Shown here piece after piece: positions 22,434 through 31,188 of a stretch of DNA of 64,000 nucleotides. Position numbers and translations under genes: made by a program. Within the stretch, counting starts at the first letter, position 1, and the number at the start of each line of letters is the position of its first letter. Below the pieces are notes generated by a model. That model saw nothing but the letters and a program-made list of their open reading frames with translations. It was not told the origin of the DNA and did no database searches. Source of the DNA: Hydrogenophaga sp. (GTDB lineage: Bacteria; Pseudomonadota; Gammaproteobacteria; Burkholderiales; Burkholderiaceae_C); contig DYIC01000002.1 in assembly GCA_020723845.1 (NCBI GenBank), positions 24,050 through 88,049 on the forward strand, given 5' to 3'.

Positions 22434-23717
22434 TCAGGCCCCTTGCAGCGTGTCCTCGGGCTGATCGAGGTCGAACTCGCGGTGCAGTGCGCGCACGGCC
22501 AGCTCCATGTATTTCTCGTCGATGACGACCGAGATCTTGATCTCCGACGTGGAGATCATTTGGATGTTGATGCCCTCGGCCGCCAAGCAGCGGAACATGC
22601 GGCTGGCCACGCCGACATGGCTGCGCATGCCGATGCCCACCACGCTGACCTTGCAGATGCGCGCGTCACCGACCACGTCGGTGGCGCCGAGCGCGGGCAC
22701 CACCTGGCCTTTTAGCACGTCCAGCGCGCGCGCCAAGTCGTTGCGGTGCACGGTGAAGCTGAAGTCGGTGCGCCCGTCCTTGCCGACGTTTTGGATGATG
22801 ACGTCGACGTCGATGTTGGCATCGGCCACCGCGCCCAGGATCTGGGCCGCGATGCCGGGTTTGTCGGGCACGCCCAGCACCGAGACCTTGGCCTCGTCAC
22901 GGTTGAATGCGATGCCGGAGACGACGGCTTGTTCCATGGATTCGCCTTCCTCGAAAGTGATCAGGGTGCCGCTGCGGGCCTCTTCGTCGATGGGAATGTC
23001 CCAGGGGGTGAAGCTGGAGAGCACGCGGATGGGCACGCGGTACTTGCCGGCAAACTCCACGGAGCGGATTTGCAGCACTTTGGAGCCCATGCTGGCCATC
23101 TCCAGCATTTCCTCGAAGCTGATGCGCTCAAGGCGCCGCGCTTCGGGCACGACGCGCGGGTCGGTGGTGTAGACGCCGTCCACGTCGGTGTAGATCAGGC
23201 ACTCGTCAGCCTTGATGGCCGCTGCCACCGCCACGGCGGAGGTATCGGAGCCGCCCCGGCCCAGCGTCGTGATATTGCCGCCCGCATCCACGCCCTGAAA
23301 GCCGGTGATGATGACGACCTTGCCCGCGGCCAGGTCGGCGCGGATGCGCTGGTCGTCGATGGCTTCGATGCGGGCCTTGGTGTAGGCACTGTTGGTGCGG
23401 ATGGGCACCTGCCAGCCACAGTACGAGATGGCGTCGATGCCTTCGGCCTGCAAGGCGATGGCGAGCAGCCCCACCGACACTTGCTCGCCCGTGGCGGCGA
23501 GCTGGTCGAGCTCGCGGTAGTAGGCGGTACCCGGTTTTTCTGGCGCCACTTCTTTGGCCAAGCCGAGCAGGCGGTTGGTCTCGCCGCTCATCGCGCTGGG
23601 CACCACGACCATCTGGTGGCCGGCGCGCACCCATTTGGCCACCCGCTTGGCGACGTTGCGGATGCGCTCGGTGGAACCCATGCTGGTGCCACCGTACTTG
23701 TGAACGATCAGTGCCAT
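22434..23717 (-). CDS. lysC: aspartate kinase
   Basis: Phosphorylates aspartate, the entry step to lysine, threonine, methionine and diaminopimelate. 427 residues: kinase domain with VHKYGGTSMGS (about 4-14), GRGGSDTSAVA near residue 150 and YTDVDGVYTTDPR near 175, then two ACT domains (about 265-420) for feedback control. Start is ATG at 23717; the frame is open 39 bases upstream but the MALIVHKYGG start matches the family. Monofunctional, no fused homoserine dehydrogenase. A TATAAT box lies 48 bases upstream. Confidence 0.97.
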   Translation of the reverse strand: MALIVHKYGGTSMGSTERIRNVAKRVAKWVRAGHQMVVVPSAMSGETNRLLGLAKEVAPEKPGTAYYRELDQLAATGEQVSVGLLAIALQAEGIDAISYCGWQVPIRTNSAYTKARIEAIDDQRIRADLAAGKVVIITGFQGVDAGGNITTLGRGGSDTSAVAVAAAIKADECLIYTDVDGVYTTDPRVVPEARRLERISFEEMLEMASMGSKVLQIRSVEFAGKYRVPIRVLSSFTPWDIPIDEEARSGTLITFEEGESMEQAVVSGIAFNRDEAKVSVLGVPDKPGIAAQILGAVADANIDVDVIIQNVGKDGRTDFSFTVHRNDLARALDVLKGQVVPALGATDVVGDARICKVSVVGIGMRSHVGVASRMFRCLAAEGINIQMISTSEIKISVVIDEKYMELAVRALHREFDLDQPEDTLQGA

Positions 23718-23764
23718 GGAATCGTCTGATGAAGGGGCCCGCGCGGATGCGGGCAAACCTTGGC

Positions 23765-23770
23765 ATTATA
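23765..23770 (-). promoter_or_regulatory. candidate -10 box of lysC
   Basis: Perfect TATAAT on the minus strand, 48 bases upstream of the lysC ATG and within the 60-base gap to the divergent DUF2905 gene. No matching -35 at 16-18 bases. Confidence 0.4.
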
Positions 23771-23777
23771 GGTGGCC

Positions 23778-23978
23778 ATGCAACGCTTTCTGATCGCAAC
23801 CGGTGCCCTGCTGCTGCTGGCGGGTCTGCTGTGGCCATGGCTGTCCAAACTGCCCTGGGGGCGACTGCCCGGCGATATCGCCATCGAACGCGAGGGCTTC
23901 AGTTTTTACTTTCCCCTGGGCACGAGTCTGCTGGTGTCGGGGCTGCTGTCGCTGCTGTTGTGGTGGTGGCGGCGCTAG
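23778..23978 (+). CDS. DUF2905 small membrane protein
   Basis: 66 residues with two hydrophobic helices (about 4-18 and 44-62) around the conserved [27 protein letters not shown] core of DUF2905. Function unknown. It starts at ATG 23778, divergent from lysC, and its 3' 80 bases overlap the 3' end of tilS on the other strand. Confidence 0.85.
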   Translation: MQRFLIATGALLLLAGLLWPWLSKLPWGRLPGDIAIEREGFSFYFPLGTSLLVSGLLSLLLWWWRR

Positions 23979-24990
23979 CCGCATCGGGCTGCCACTGCAG
24001 GGTGTCGCCACAGCGGCGGATGCGTCCAGGCCCCAGACGTAGCTCGATGCGCTGCGCGCGCGTGCGCGCAGCAGCGATCTGCCGCGCCAGCGCCTGCCAC
24101 TGGGCATCGCTGGCCTGCGCACCGTGCGCCTCGCGCAGCCACAGGCGCAGCGCGTTGATCAAGCGCGGCGGCGACAGGGCACGCAAAACGGGCAGCGCTG
24201 GGGGCACGCCGATGCGGGCCAGGTCTTCTTGGGCCAGTGTTTGCAGCAGCGCCTGCGCGCTGGCGGCATGGCGGGCGCTGCGGGCCACGGTCTGCGTCAC
24301 CTGCGGAAAGGCTTGCAGCAGCGCCGGCAGCACCTGCTGCCGCAAGCGGTTGCGGGTGGGATGGGGGTCGGCGTTGGTCGGGTCCTCGACCCACGGCACG
24401 CGCGCCGCCGCCAGCTGGGCGCGCAGCTCGCGCCCGTCGGCGGTCAGCAGCGGGCGCGCCCATGTAACGCCATCGCGCTCCACACGCTCGGGCATGGCCG
24501 CGAGCCCCGGCAAACCCGCACCGCGCGTCAGCGCCAGCAGCACGGTCTCGATCTGGTCCAGCGCGTGATGTCCCAGCAGCACTGCTGCCGCGCGGCGCCC
24601 ACGCGCCACCTGGGCCAGCACCGCGTAGCGGGCGGCACGGGCCGCCTCCTCGGGACTGCGGCCCGGGGGCAGGGCCACTTGCACCCGCACGCCCTGCCAC
24701 GCCACGCCCCAGGCGGCACAACACTGCTCGGTGTGCGCGGCAAAGGCATCGGCCGCCGCCTGCAGGCCGTGGTGTACATGCACCGCCACCACCCGCGTCC
24801 CCCAGCGCGCCAGCGCCGCCAACAACAGGGCGGTGGAATCGGCCCCACCGCTGAAAGCGACCAGCAACGGCGCGTCCCCCCGGTCGAGGTCCGGGTGGCG
24901 CAGCGCCCAGTCGGCCAACGCCCGTGCCGCGGCGTCAGGCGCGGGCGGCCTTGGTGTCGGTAAAGCGCCCGTAGGCGTTGAGCCGGGCAT
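23899..24990 (-). CDS. tilS: tRNA(Ile)-lysidine synthetase
   Basis: Modifies the wobble cytidine of tRNA-Ile(CAU) to lysidine so that it reads AUA. 363 residues; PP-loop ATPase motif [15 protein letters not shown] (about 43-57), then [33 protein letters not shown] and RPLL...WVEDPTN blocks. The C-terminal domain is short and ends in an Ala/Thr-rich tail. The gene overlaps accA by 56 bases at its start and DUF2905 by 80 bases at its end. A later start is possible, as the residues before about 35 are not conserved. Confidence 0.93.
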   Translation of the reverse strand: MPGSTPTGALPTPRPPAPDAAARALADWALRHPDLDRGDAPLLVAFSGGADSTALLLAALARWGTRVVAVHVHHGLQAAADAFAAHTEQCCAAWGVAWQGVRVQVALPPGRSPEEAARAARYAVLAQVARGRRAAAVLLGHHALDQIETVLLALTRGAGLPGLAAMPERVERDGVTWARPLLTADGRELRAQLAAARVPWVEDPTNADPHPTRNRLRQQVLPALLQAFPQVTQTVARSARHAASAQALLQTLAQEDLARIGVPPALPVLRALSPPRLINALRLWLREAHGAQASDAQWQALARQIAAARTRAQRIELRLGPGRIRRCGDTLQWQPDAASAATTTTAATAAPTPADSCPGESKN

Positions 24991-25912
24991 GGCGGCGCGC
25001 GATCAACTCGGCCGGATCCAGGTCGGCCACCTGCCGCAGCGCCTCGGCCAGCGCCCGCTTGAGCATGGCCGCCATCTGCTGCGGGTCGCGGTGCGCCCCG
25101 CCGACGGGTTCGTTGACGATTTTGTCGATCAGGCCCAGCGCCTTGAGTCGGTGCGCGGTCAGCCCTAGCGCTTCGGCGGCTTCTGGGGCCTTGTCGGCGG
25201 TCTTCCACAAGATGGAGGCACAACCCTCGGGGCTGATGACGGAGTACACGGCGTACTGCAGCATCAGCACCTGATCGGCCACGGCGATCGCGAGCGCCCC
25301 GCCCGAGCCGCCCTCGCCGATGATGGTGCTGATGATGGGCACCTCGAGCTGCGCCATCTCGTAGATGTTGCGGCCGATGGCCTCGGACTGGTTGCGCTCC
25401 TCGGCGTCGATGCCGGGATACGCGCCCGGCGTGTCGACGAAGGTAAACACCGGCAGGCGGAACTTTTCGGCCAGCTTCATGACGCGCAGCGCCTTGCGGT
25501 AGCCCTCGGGCTTGCTCATGCCGAAGTTGCGCAGCGCGCGCTCCTTGGTGTCGCGGCCCTTTTGGTGGCCGATGACCACACAGGGTTGCCCCTGAAAGCG
25601 CGCCAGACCCGCGACGATGCTGAGGTCGTCGGCAAAGTGGCGGTCACCGTGCAGCTCCGTCCAGTGGGTGAAGATTTCGCGCACATAGTCCAGCGTGTAC
25701 GGCCGGTCGCTGTGGCGCGCAATCTTGGTCACCTGCCACGGGGTGAGCTTGCTGTAGATGTCTTTGGTGAGCTGCAGGCTCTTTTGGCTCAGGCGCTCGA
25801 TCTCTTCCGAGATATCGACCGCCGACTCGGTCTGCACATAGCGCAGCTCTTCGATCTTGGCTTCGAGTTCCGCGATCGGCTGCTCGAAATCCAGAAAATT
25901 GCGTTTGGCCAA
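24935..25912 (-). CDS. accA: acetyl-CoA carboxylase carboxyltransferase subunit alpha
   Basis: Alpha subunit of the carboxyltransferase that makes malonyl-CoA. 325 residues. N-terminal [19 protein letters not shown], then [58 protein letters not shown] and the oxyanion region [16 protein letters not shown]-terminal ends around RLNAYGRF. accD is not in the window. tilS starts inside its 3' end on the same strand. Confidence 0.98.
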   Translation of the reverse strand: MAKRNFLDFEQPIAELEAKIEELRYVQTESAVDISEEIERLSQKSLQLTKDIYSKLTPWQVTKIARHSDRPYTLDYVREIFTHWTELHGDRHFADDLSIVAGLARFQGQPCVVIGHQKGRDTKERALRNFGMSKPEGYRKALRVMKLAEKFRLPVFTFVDTPGAYPGIDAEERNQSEAIGRNIYEMAQLEVPIISTIIGEGGSGGALAIAVADQVLMLQYAVYSVISPEGCASILWKTADKAPEAAEALGLTAHRLKALGLIDKIVNEPVGGAHRDPQQMAAMLKRALAEALRQVADLDPAELIARRHARLNAYGRFTDTKAARA

Positions 25913-25992
25913 GGTGTCTCTCCACGGGCGCTCGCGGCCCTAGTGTCACCGACTCGGGGGCACACCCACCACCGGTCCGGGGGGTTGGGGTT

Positions 25993-26672
25993 TTAGTACG
26001 CCACCGGCACCGGGTCCAGCGAGCGCCAAATATACCAAGTCGCCACGCTGCGGTACGGGGCCCAGGCGGCCGCCACCTCACGCGCGTCGCTGCGGCTGAC
26101 GGGCTCGCCCGAAAAATAGCATTGGCTGATGCCGCGCAGCAAACCCACGTCGTCCAGCGGCAACACGTCCGGCCGCATCAGGTGGAAGATGAGAAACATC
26201 TCCGCCGTCCAGCGACCGACGCCGCGAATCGCCACCAGCTCACGGATGATGGCCTCGTCGTCCATGGCGTGCCACGCCGCCGGGTCGATCCGGCCCTCGG
26301 CAAAGTGGCGCGCGAGGTCATGCAGATACTCGACCTTGCGCGCGCTCAGCCCCGCGGCGCGCAGCGTGTCGTCGGGGCACGCCAGCACCGCATGCGGCGT
26401 GCAGTCACCCACGCAGGCCAGCAGCCGCTCCCACACCGACTGCGCGGCTTTGACCGAGATCTGCTGGCCCACAACGCTGCGCGCGAGCGTACCGAACGGA
26501 TCGCCGCGCGACTGCAGGCAAGCGCCGGCAAACTGCGGGATCAGGCGCGCCATGACGCGGTCGCGACCGACCAGGTGCGTGCACGCCTCGCCCCAGTAGG
26601 GGGGCACGACACCGCCTGCCGCCGGGGGATCCCGGTCCAGCGCGGCCCCGCGACGTTGTCCGGCGGCGGCAG

Positions 26673-26676
<4 letters not shown>
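25993..26676 (-). CDS. DNA-3-methyladenine glycosylase II (AlkA-type HhH-GPD)
   Basis: Base-excision enzyme for alkylated purines. 227 residues with the HhH-GPD fold: [12 protein letters not shown] helix, helix-hairpin-helix [22 protein letters not shown] (about 158-180) and the catalytic Asp in [10 protein letters not shown]. There is no N-terminal AlkA domain or C-terminal FeS motif, so it resembles the short AlkA/MagIII-like class; exact substrate is inferred. GTG start overlaps the cysS stop (GTGA). Confidence 0.88.
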
Positions 26677-28046
<1,370 letters not shown>

Positions 28047-28083
28047 GGCAAAACGGGGCCCAGCGAGTCATGAACCCGCGGGC

Positions 28084-28089
28084 TACAAT
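28084..28089 (+). promoter_or_regulatory. candidate -10 box of the TPR gene
   Basis: TACAAT 27 bases upstream of the TPR-protein ATG in the 70-base divergent gap with cysS. Confidence 0.33.
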
Positions 28090-28116
28090 CAGTGCAAAGG
28101 CGCGTATTGTGCACCG

Positions 28117-28716
28117 ATGCCCGAGTTGATTCATCCCCCCTCCCCCACCACCCAGCGGCCCCCCCGCCGGCCGCGTGTGCCACGCCTGGGTGCGCTCGCG
28201 CTGCTGAGTCTGGCACTGGGCGTGTTGTCGCCTGCGCTGGCGCAATCCGCATCACCGGCCGCGCCGTACGCCGACGTCCAGCGCCTCATCGCCACCCAGT
28301 CCTGGCCGCTGGCGCAGCAGCGCCTGCAGCAGTGGCTGCAGGATCATCCCGGCGACCCGCAGGCCCGCCTGCTGCTGGGCGTGGTGCTGGCCGGCCAGGG
28401 CGACGTCGACGCGGCGCGCCAGGTGTACGAAGCGCTGATCCAGGCCTACCCCGAACTGCCCGAACCGCACAACAACCTGGCGGTGTTGCACGCGGCGCAC
28501 GGTCGGCTGGCCGAGGCACGCGCAGCGCTCGAAGACGCCATTCGCGCCAACCCCGACTACGCCACGGCCCACCGCAACCTGGGCGACGTATACGCCCGGC
28601 TGGCGCTGGGCCACTGGCAGCGCGCGCTGGCGCTACAACCCGACATGCCCGAGTTGCGCGAGCGCGCGCAGGCGCTGCGCTCGCTGCTGCAGCCGCCTGT
28701 CCCGGCCACTCGTTGA
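28117..28716 (+). CDS. secreted tetratricopeptide-repeat protein
   Basis: 199 residues. A Pro/Arg-rich start, hydrophobic stretch (about 27-43, LGALALLSLALGVLSPALAQ) and an AQ/S cleavage-like site suggest export. About three TPR units follow (around 52-85, 88-121, 122-160), with typical alternation such as PEPHNNLAVLHAAHGRLAEA. Specific function unknown. The cyclophilin gene follows after 21 bases, so the pair may be co-transcribed. Confidence 0.82.
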   Translation: MPELIHPPSPTTQRPPRRPRVPRLGALALLSLALGVLSPALAQSASPAAPYADVQRLIATQSWPLAQQRLQQWLQDHPGDPQARLLLGVVLAGQGDVDAARQVYEALIQAYPELPEPHNNLAVLHAAHGRLAEARAALEDAIRANPDYATAHRNLGDVYARLALGHWQRALALQPDMPELRERAQALRSLLQPPVPATR

Positions 28717-28737
28717 CCCTCGACCGCTTTGCTTGCC

Positions 28738-29394
28738 ATGCATCGTCCGACACCACCCGTGCACCGCCGCGCCCTGCTGGGCCTGCTGGCCTGCGGCGCC
28801 GCCGTGGGCTGGACCGCCGCGCGCGCCCAAGCCGCGCCCACCCCGTCCGGGGCGAAAAGCCCCTCCTCCACCGGAGCCCGTTCCATGAACCCCCAAGTCG
28901 AACTCCACATCGCCGGCCACGGCGTCATCACGCTCGAACTCGACGCCGCCAAGGCGCCCAAGACGGTCGAAAACTTTTTGCAATACGTGCGCGACGGGCA
29001 TTACGACGGCACGATCTTTCACCGCGTCATCGATGGCTTCATGATCCAGGGCGGCGGCTTTGAGCCGGGCATGAAGCAAAAGCCCACGCGCGCGCCGATC
29101 GAAAACGAAGCCACCAACGGCCTGAAAAACGACCGCTACACGATCGCGATGGCGCGCACGCAAGCCCCGCACTCGGCCACGGCGCAGTTTTTCATCAATG
29201 TTGCCGACAACGGGTTTTTGAACCACACCGCCCCCACCCTGCAGGGCTGGGGCTACGCGGTGTTCGGCAAGGTCAAATCCGGCACCGAGGTGGTCGACGC
29301 CATCCGCAAGGTGGCCACCGGACGCCGGGGCTTCCACGACGACGTGCCGCTGCAAGACGTGGTGATCACCAAGGCCGTTGTCGTCAACCCCTGA
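28738..29394 (+). CDS. cyclophilin-type peptidyl-prolyl isomerase with N-terminal export signal
   Basis: Prolyl cis-trans isomerase. 218 residues: residues 1-33 look like an export signal ([15 protein letters not shown]; twin Arg, and LLAC could be read as a weak lipobox), 34-49 a Pro/Ser linker, and 50-218 a complete cyclophilin starting [19 protein letters not shown], exactly like the cytoplasmic PpiB of related bacteria. Active-site stretches are [20 protein letters not shown] and [16 protein letters not shown]. The internal ATG at 28885 has GGAG eight bases upstream, so two products, exported and cytoplasmic, are possible. Sits between the TPR gene and lpxH. Confidence 0.9.
   Translation: MHRPTPPVHRRALLGLLACGAAVGWTAARAQAAPTPSGAKSPSSTGARSMNPQVELHIAGHGVITLELDAAKAPKTVENFLQYVRDGHYDGTIFHRVIDGFMIQGGGFEPGMKQKPTRAPIENEATNGLKNDRYTIAMARTQAPHSATAQFFINVADNGFLNHTAPTLQGWGYAVFGKVKSGTEVVDAIRKVATGRRGFHDDVPLQDVVITKAVVVNP
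28873..28887 (+). promoter_or_regulatory. internal ribosome binding site and alternative start in cyclophilin gene
   Basis: GGAG at 28873-28876 precedes an in-frame ATG at 28885 by eight bases. Starting here would give the 169-residue leaderless cyclophilin. Confidence 0.45.
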
Positions 29395-29413
29395 CGGCGC
29401 ACCGGCGCCTGCC

Positions 29414-30232
29414 ATGGACGGCCCCACGCTGCGCGACCGCATCGATGCGCCGACCACTTGGCGCCGCGTCGACTGCGTGTCGGATGTGCACTTGCACGCC
29501 CAAGACCCAGCAACCGCACGCGCTTGGTTGTCGTACCTGGCTGCCGCCCCGTTCGATGCGCTGCTGATTCTGGGTGACCTGTTCGAGGTATGGGTGGGCG
29601 ACGACGTGCTGACGGCCGACCCGGCCCTCGACCCCGAGATCGCCTTCGCACAGGCGCAGGCGGGCGCGATCGGCGCCCTGGCGCGTCGGCGGCCCGTGTA
29701 CGTGATGCACGGCAACCGTGACTTCTTGTTGGGTGCCGCCTTTGCCGCCGCCACGGGTGTCGAGCGGCTGGCCGACCCGACCCGGCTCGAGTGGGGCGGC
29801 GTGCGTTGGCTGCTCAGCCACGGCGACGCCTGGTGCCTGGACGACGGCGACTATCAGGCGTTTCGCGCCGAGGTGCGCGCCGCGCCTTGGCAGGCGGCGT
29901 TTTTGGCACAACCCCTGCCGCAGCGGCTGCAGCAGGCCCGCGCCCTGCGCGAACGCAGCCAAGCGCACCAGGCCCGGCAACGGGCCAGCGGACGCCCGCC
30001 CACCGACGTCGATGCCGCCACGGCCGCGCGCGCCGTGGCCGACGCGGGCGCGGCGGGGCTGATCCATGGACACACCCACCGCCCTGGCGCGCACCGCCTG
30101 CCGGGCGGCGCCTGGCGCTTGGTGCTCAGCGACTGGGACGCGGCAGCCCACCCGGCGCGACTGCAGGTGCTCAGCCTGGATGCGCAGGGCGGCTGGCAGG
30201 CGCGCGCCCTGCCCGACGCCCTGGCCCCATGA
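29414..30232 (+). CDS. lpxH: UDP-2,3-diacylglucosamine diphosphatase
   Basis: Hydrolyses UDP-diacylglucosamine to lipid X in lipid A synthesis, peripheral inner-membrane enzyme. 272 residues. All calcineurin-type metal motifs are visible: CVSDVHLHAQDP, ILGDLFEVWVGDD, MHGNRDFLLG, LSHGDAWCLDD and IHGHTHRPG. ATG at 29414 is preferred; a TTG further upstream would overlap the cyclophilin stop. It overlaps mtfA by ATGA. Confidence 0.95.
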   Translation: MDGPTLRDRIDAPTTWRRVDCVSDVHLHAQDPATARAWLSYLAAAPFDALLILGDLFEVWVGDDVLTADPALDPEIAFAQAQAGAIGALARRRPVYVMHGNRDFLLGAAFAAATGVERLADPTRLEWGGVRWLLSHGDAWCLDDGDYQAFRAEVRAAPWQAAFLAQPLPQRLQQARALRERSQAHQARQRASGRPPTDVDAATAARAVADAGAAGLIHGHTHRPGAHRLPGGAWRLVLSDWDAAAHPARLQVLSLDAQGGWQARALPDALAP

Positions 30233-31188
30233 GCGTCACCGCCCCCACACCAGACCCGGATTGGATGCGTGGACTGCGGCGGCTCGCCCGCACATGGCGG
30301 CGCTGGCTGCAGCGCTGGCAGCGCCGTCGGCGTGCCCAGCGCGGCGACGGCAGCGCCATCCCGGACGCCTTGTGGAACCCCGTGGTGGCGGCATTGCCGC
30401 CGCTGCAGGCGCTCGACGCCAACGAGCGCGCACGCCTGCGCGACCTGTGCGCCGCCTTTTTGGCGCGCAAAGAGTTCAGCGGCGCACACGGGCTGGTCGT
30501 CGACGATCGCATGGCGCTGCTGGTGGCCGCGCAGGCGTGCCTGCCGCTGCGCCACCGCGGGCTGGCGGCGCTGGCGTGGTACGACGATTTCGTCGGTATC
30601 GTCTTGCACCCGGACGAGGTGGTGGCCCCCCGCCGCGTGCGCGACGACGCGGGTGTGGAACACATTTACGAAGAAGAACTGGCCGGCGAGGCCATGCAGG
30701 GTGGCCCCATCGTGCTGGCGTGGCCGCGCGTGCAGGGCGCCAGCCCCACCGCGCCGGGAGTCGGCCACAACTTGGTGATCCACGAATTCGCGCACGCGAT
30801 CGATCTGCACGGCAAACCACTGGGCCAGCCCGCTGATGGTTGCCCGCTGCTGCCGCCCGGTTTTTTGGGGCTGTCCGACGCGCAGGCGCGGCGCCATTGG
30901 CACGACGTGCTGCACGAGGCGCTGGCGGTGCACCGCGAGCGCGTGGCCCTGCACGAGCGCTTCGGCGGCCCAGCCCCCTGGCTGGACGCGTATGGCGCCG
31001 AGTCACCGGCGGAGTTCTTTGCCGTCGCGTGCGAGGCGTATTGCGTGGCGCGCGAACGGCTGGCAGCCGAGCATCCGCGGCTGGTCGAGCTGTTCGATGC
31101 GTTTTTCGGCCGCCCACCCGATGCGACCACGGGCACGGGCGCGGGCGGGTTGGGTGACCGCAGCGTCAGCGGCGCAGCAACACCCTGA
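30229..31188 (+). CDS. mtfA: MtfA-type zinc-dependent peptidase (M90)
   Basis: 319 residues. Family member of E. coli MtfA, an aminopeptidase that also binds the Mlc repressor. The zinc site is VIHEFAHAIDLHG (HEXXH about residue 184-188) with a third ligand Glu in ESPAEFFAVACEAY. An Arg/Trp-rich N-terminal stretch (about 14-38) precedes the domain, and a Gly/Thr-rich tail follows. The start overlaps the lpxH stop (ATGA). The last 23 bases overlap the DUF349 gene end on the other strand. Confidence 0.92.
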   Translation: MSVTAPTPDPDWMRGLRRLARTWRRWLQRWQRRRRAQRGDGSAIPDALWNPVVAALPPLQALDANERARLRDLCAAFLARKEFSGAHGLVVDDRMALLVAAQACLPLRHRGLAALAWYDDFVGIVLHPDEVVAPRRVRDDAGVEHIYEEELAGEAMQGGPIVLAWPRVQGASPTAPGVGHNLVIHEFAHAIDLHGKPLGQPADGCPLLPPGFLGLSDAQARRHWHDVLHEALAVHRERVALHERFGGPAPWLDAYGAESPAEFFAVACEAYCVARERLAAEHPRLVELFDAFFGRPPDATTGTGAGGLGDRSVSGAATP

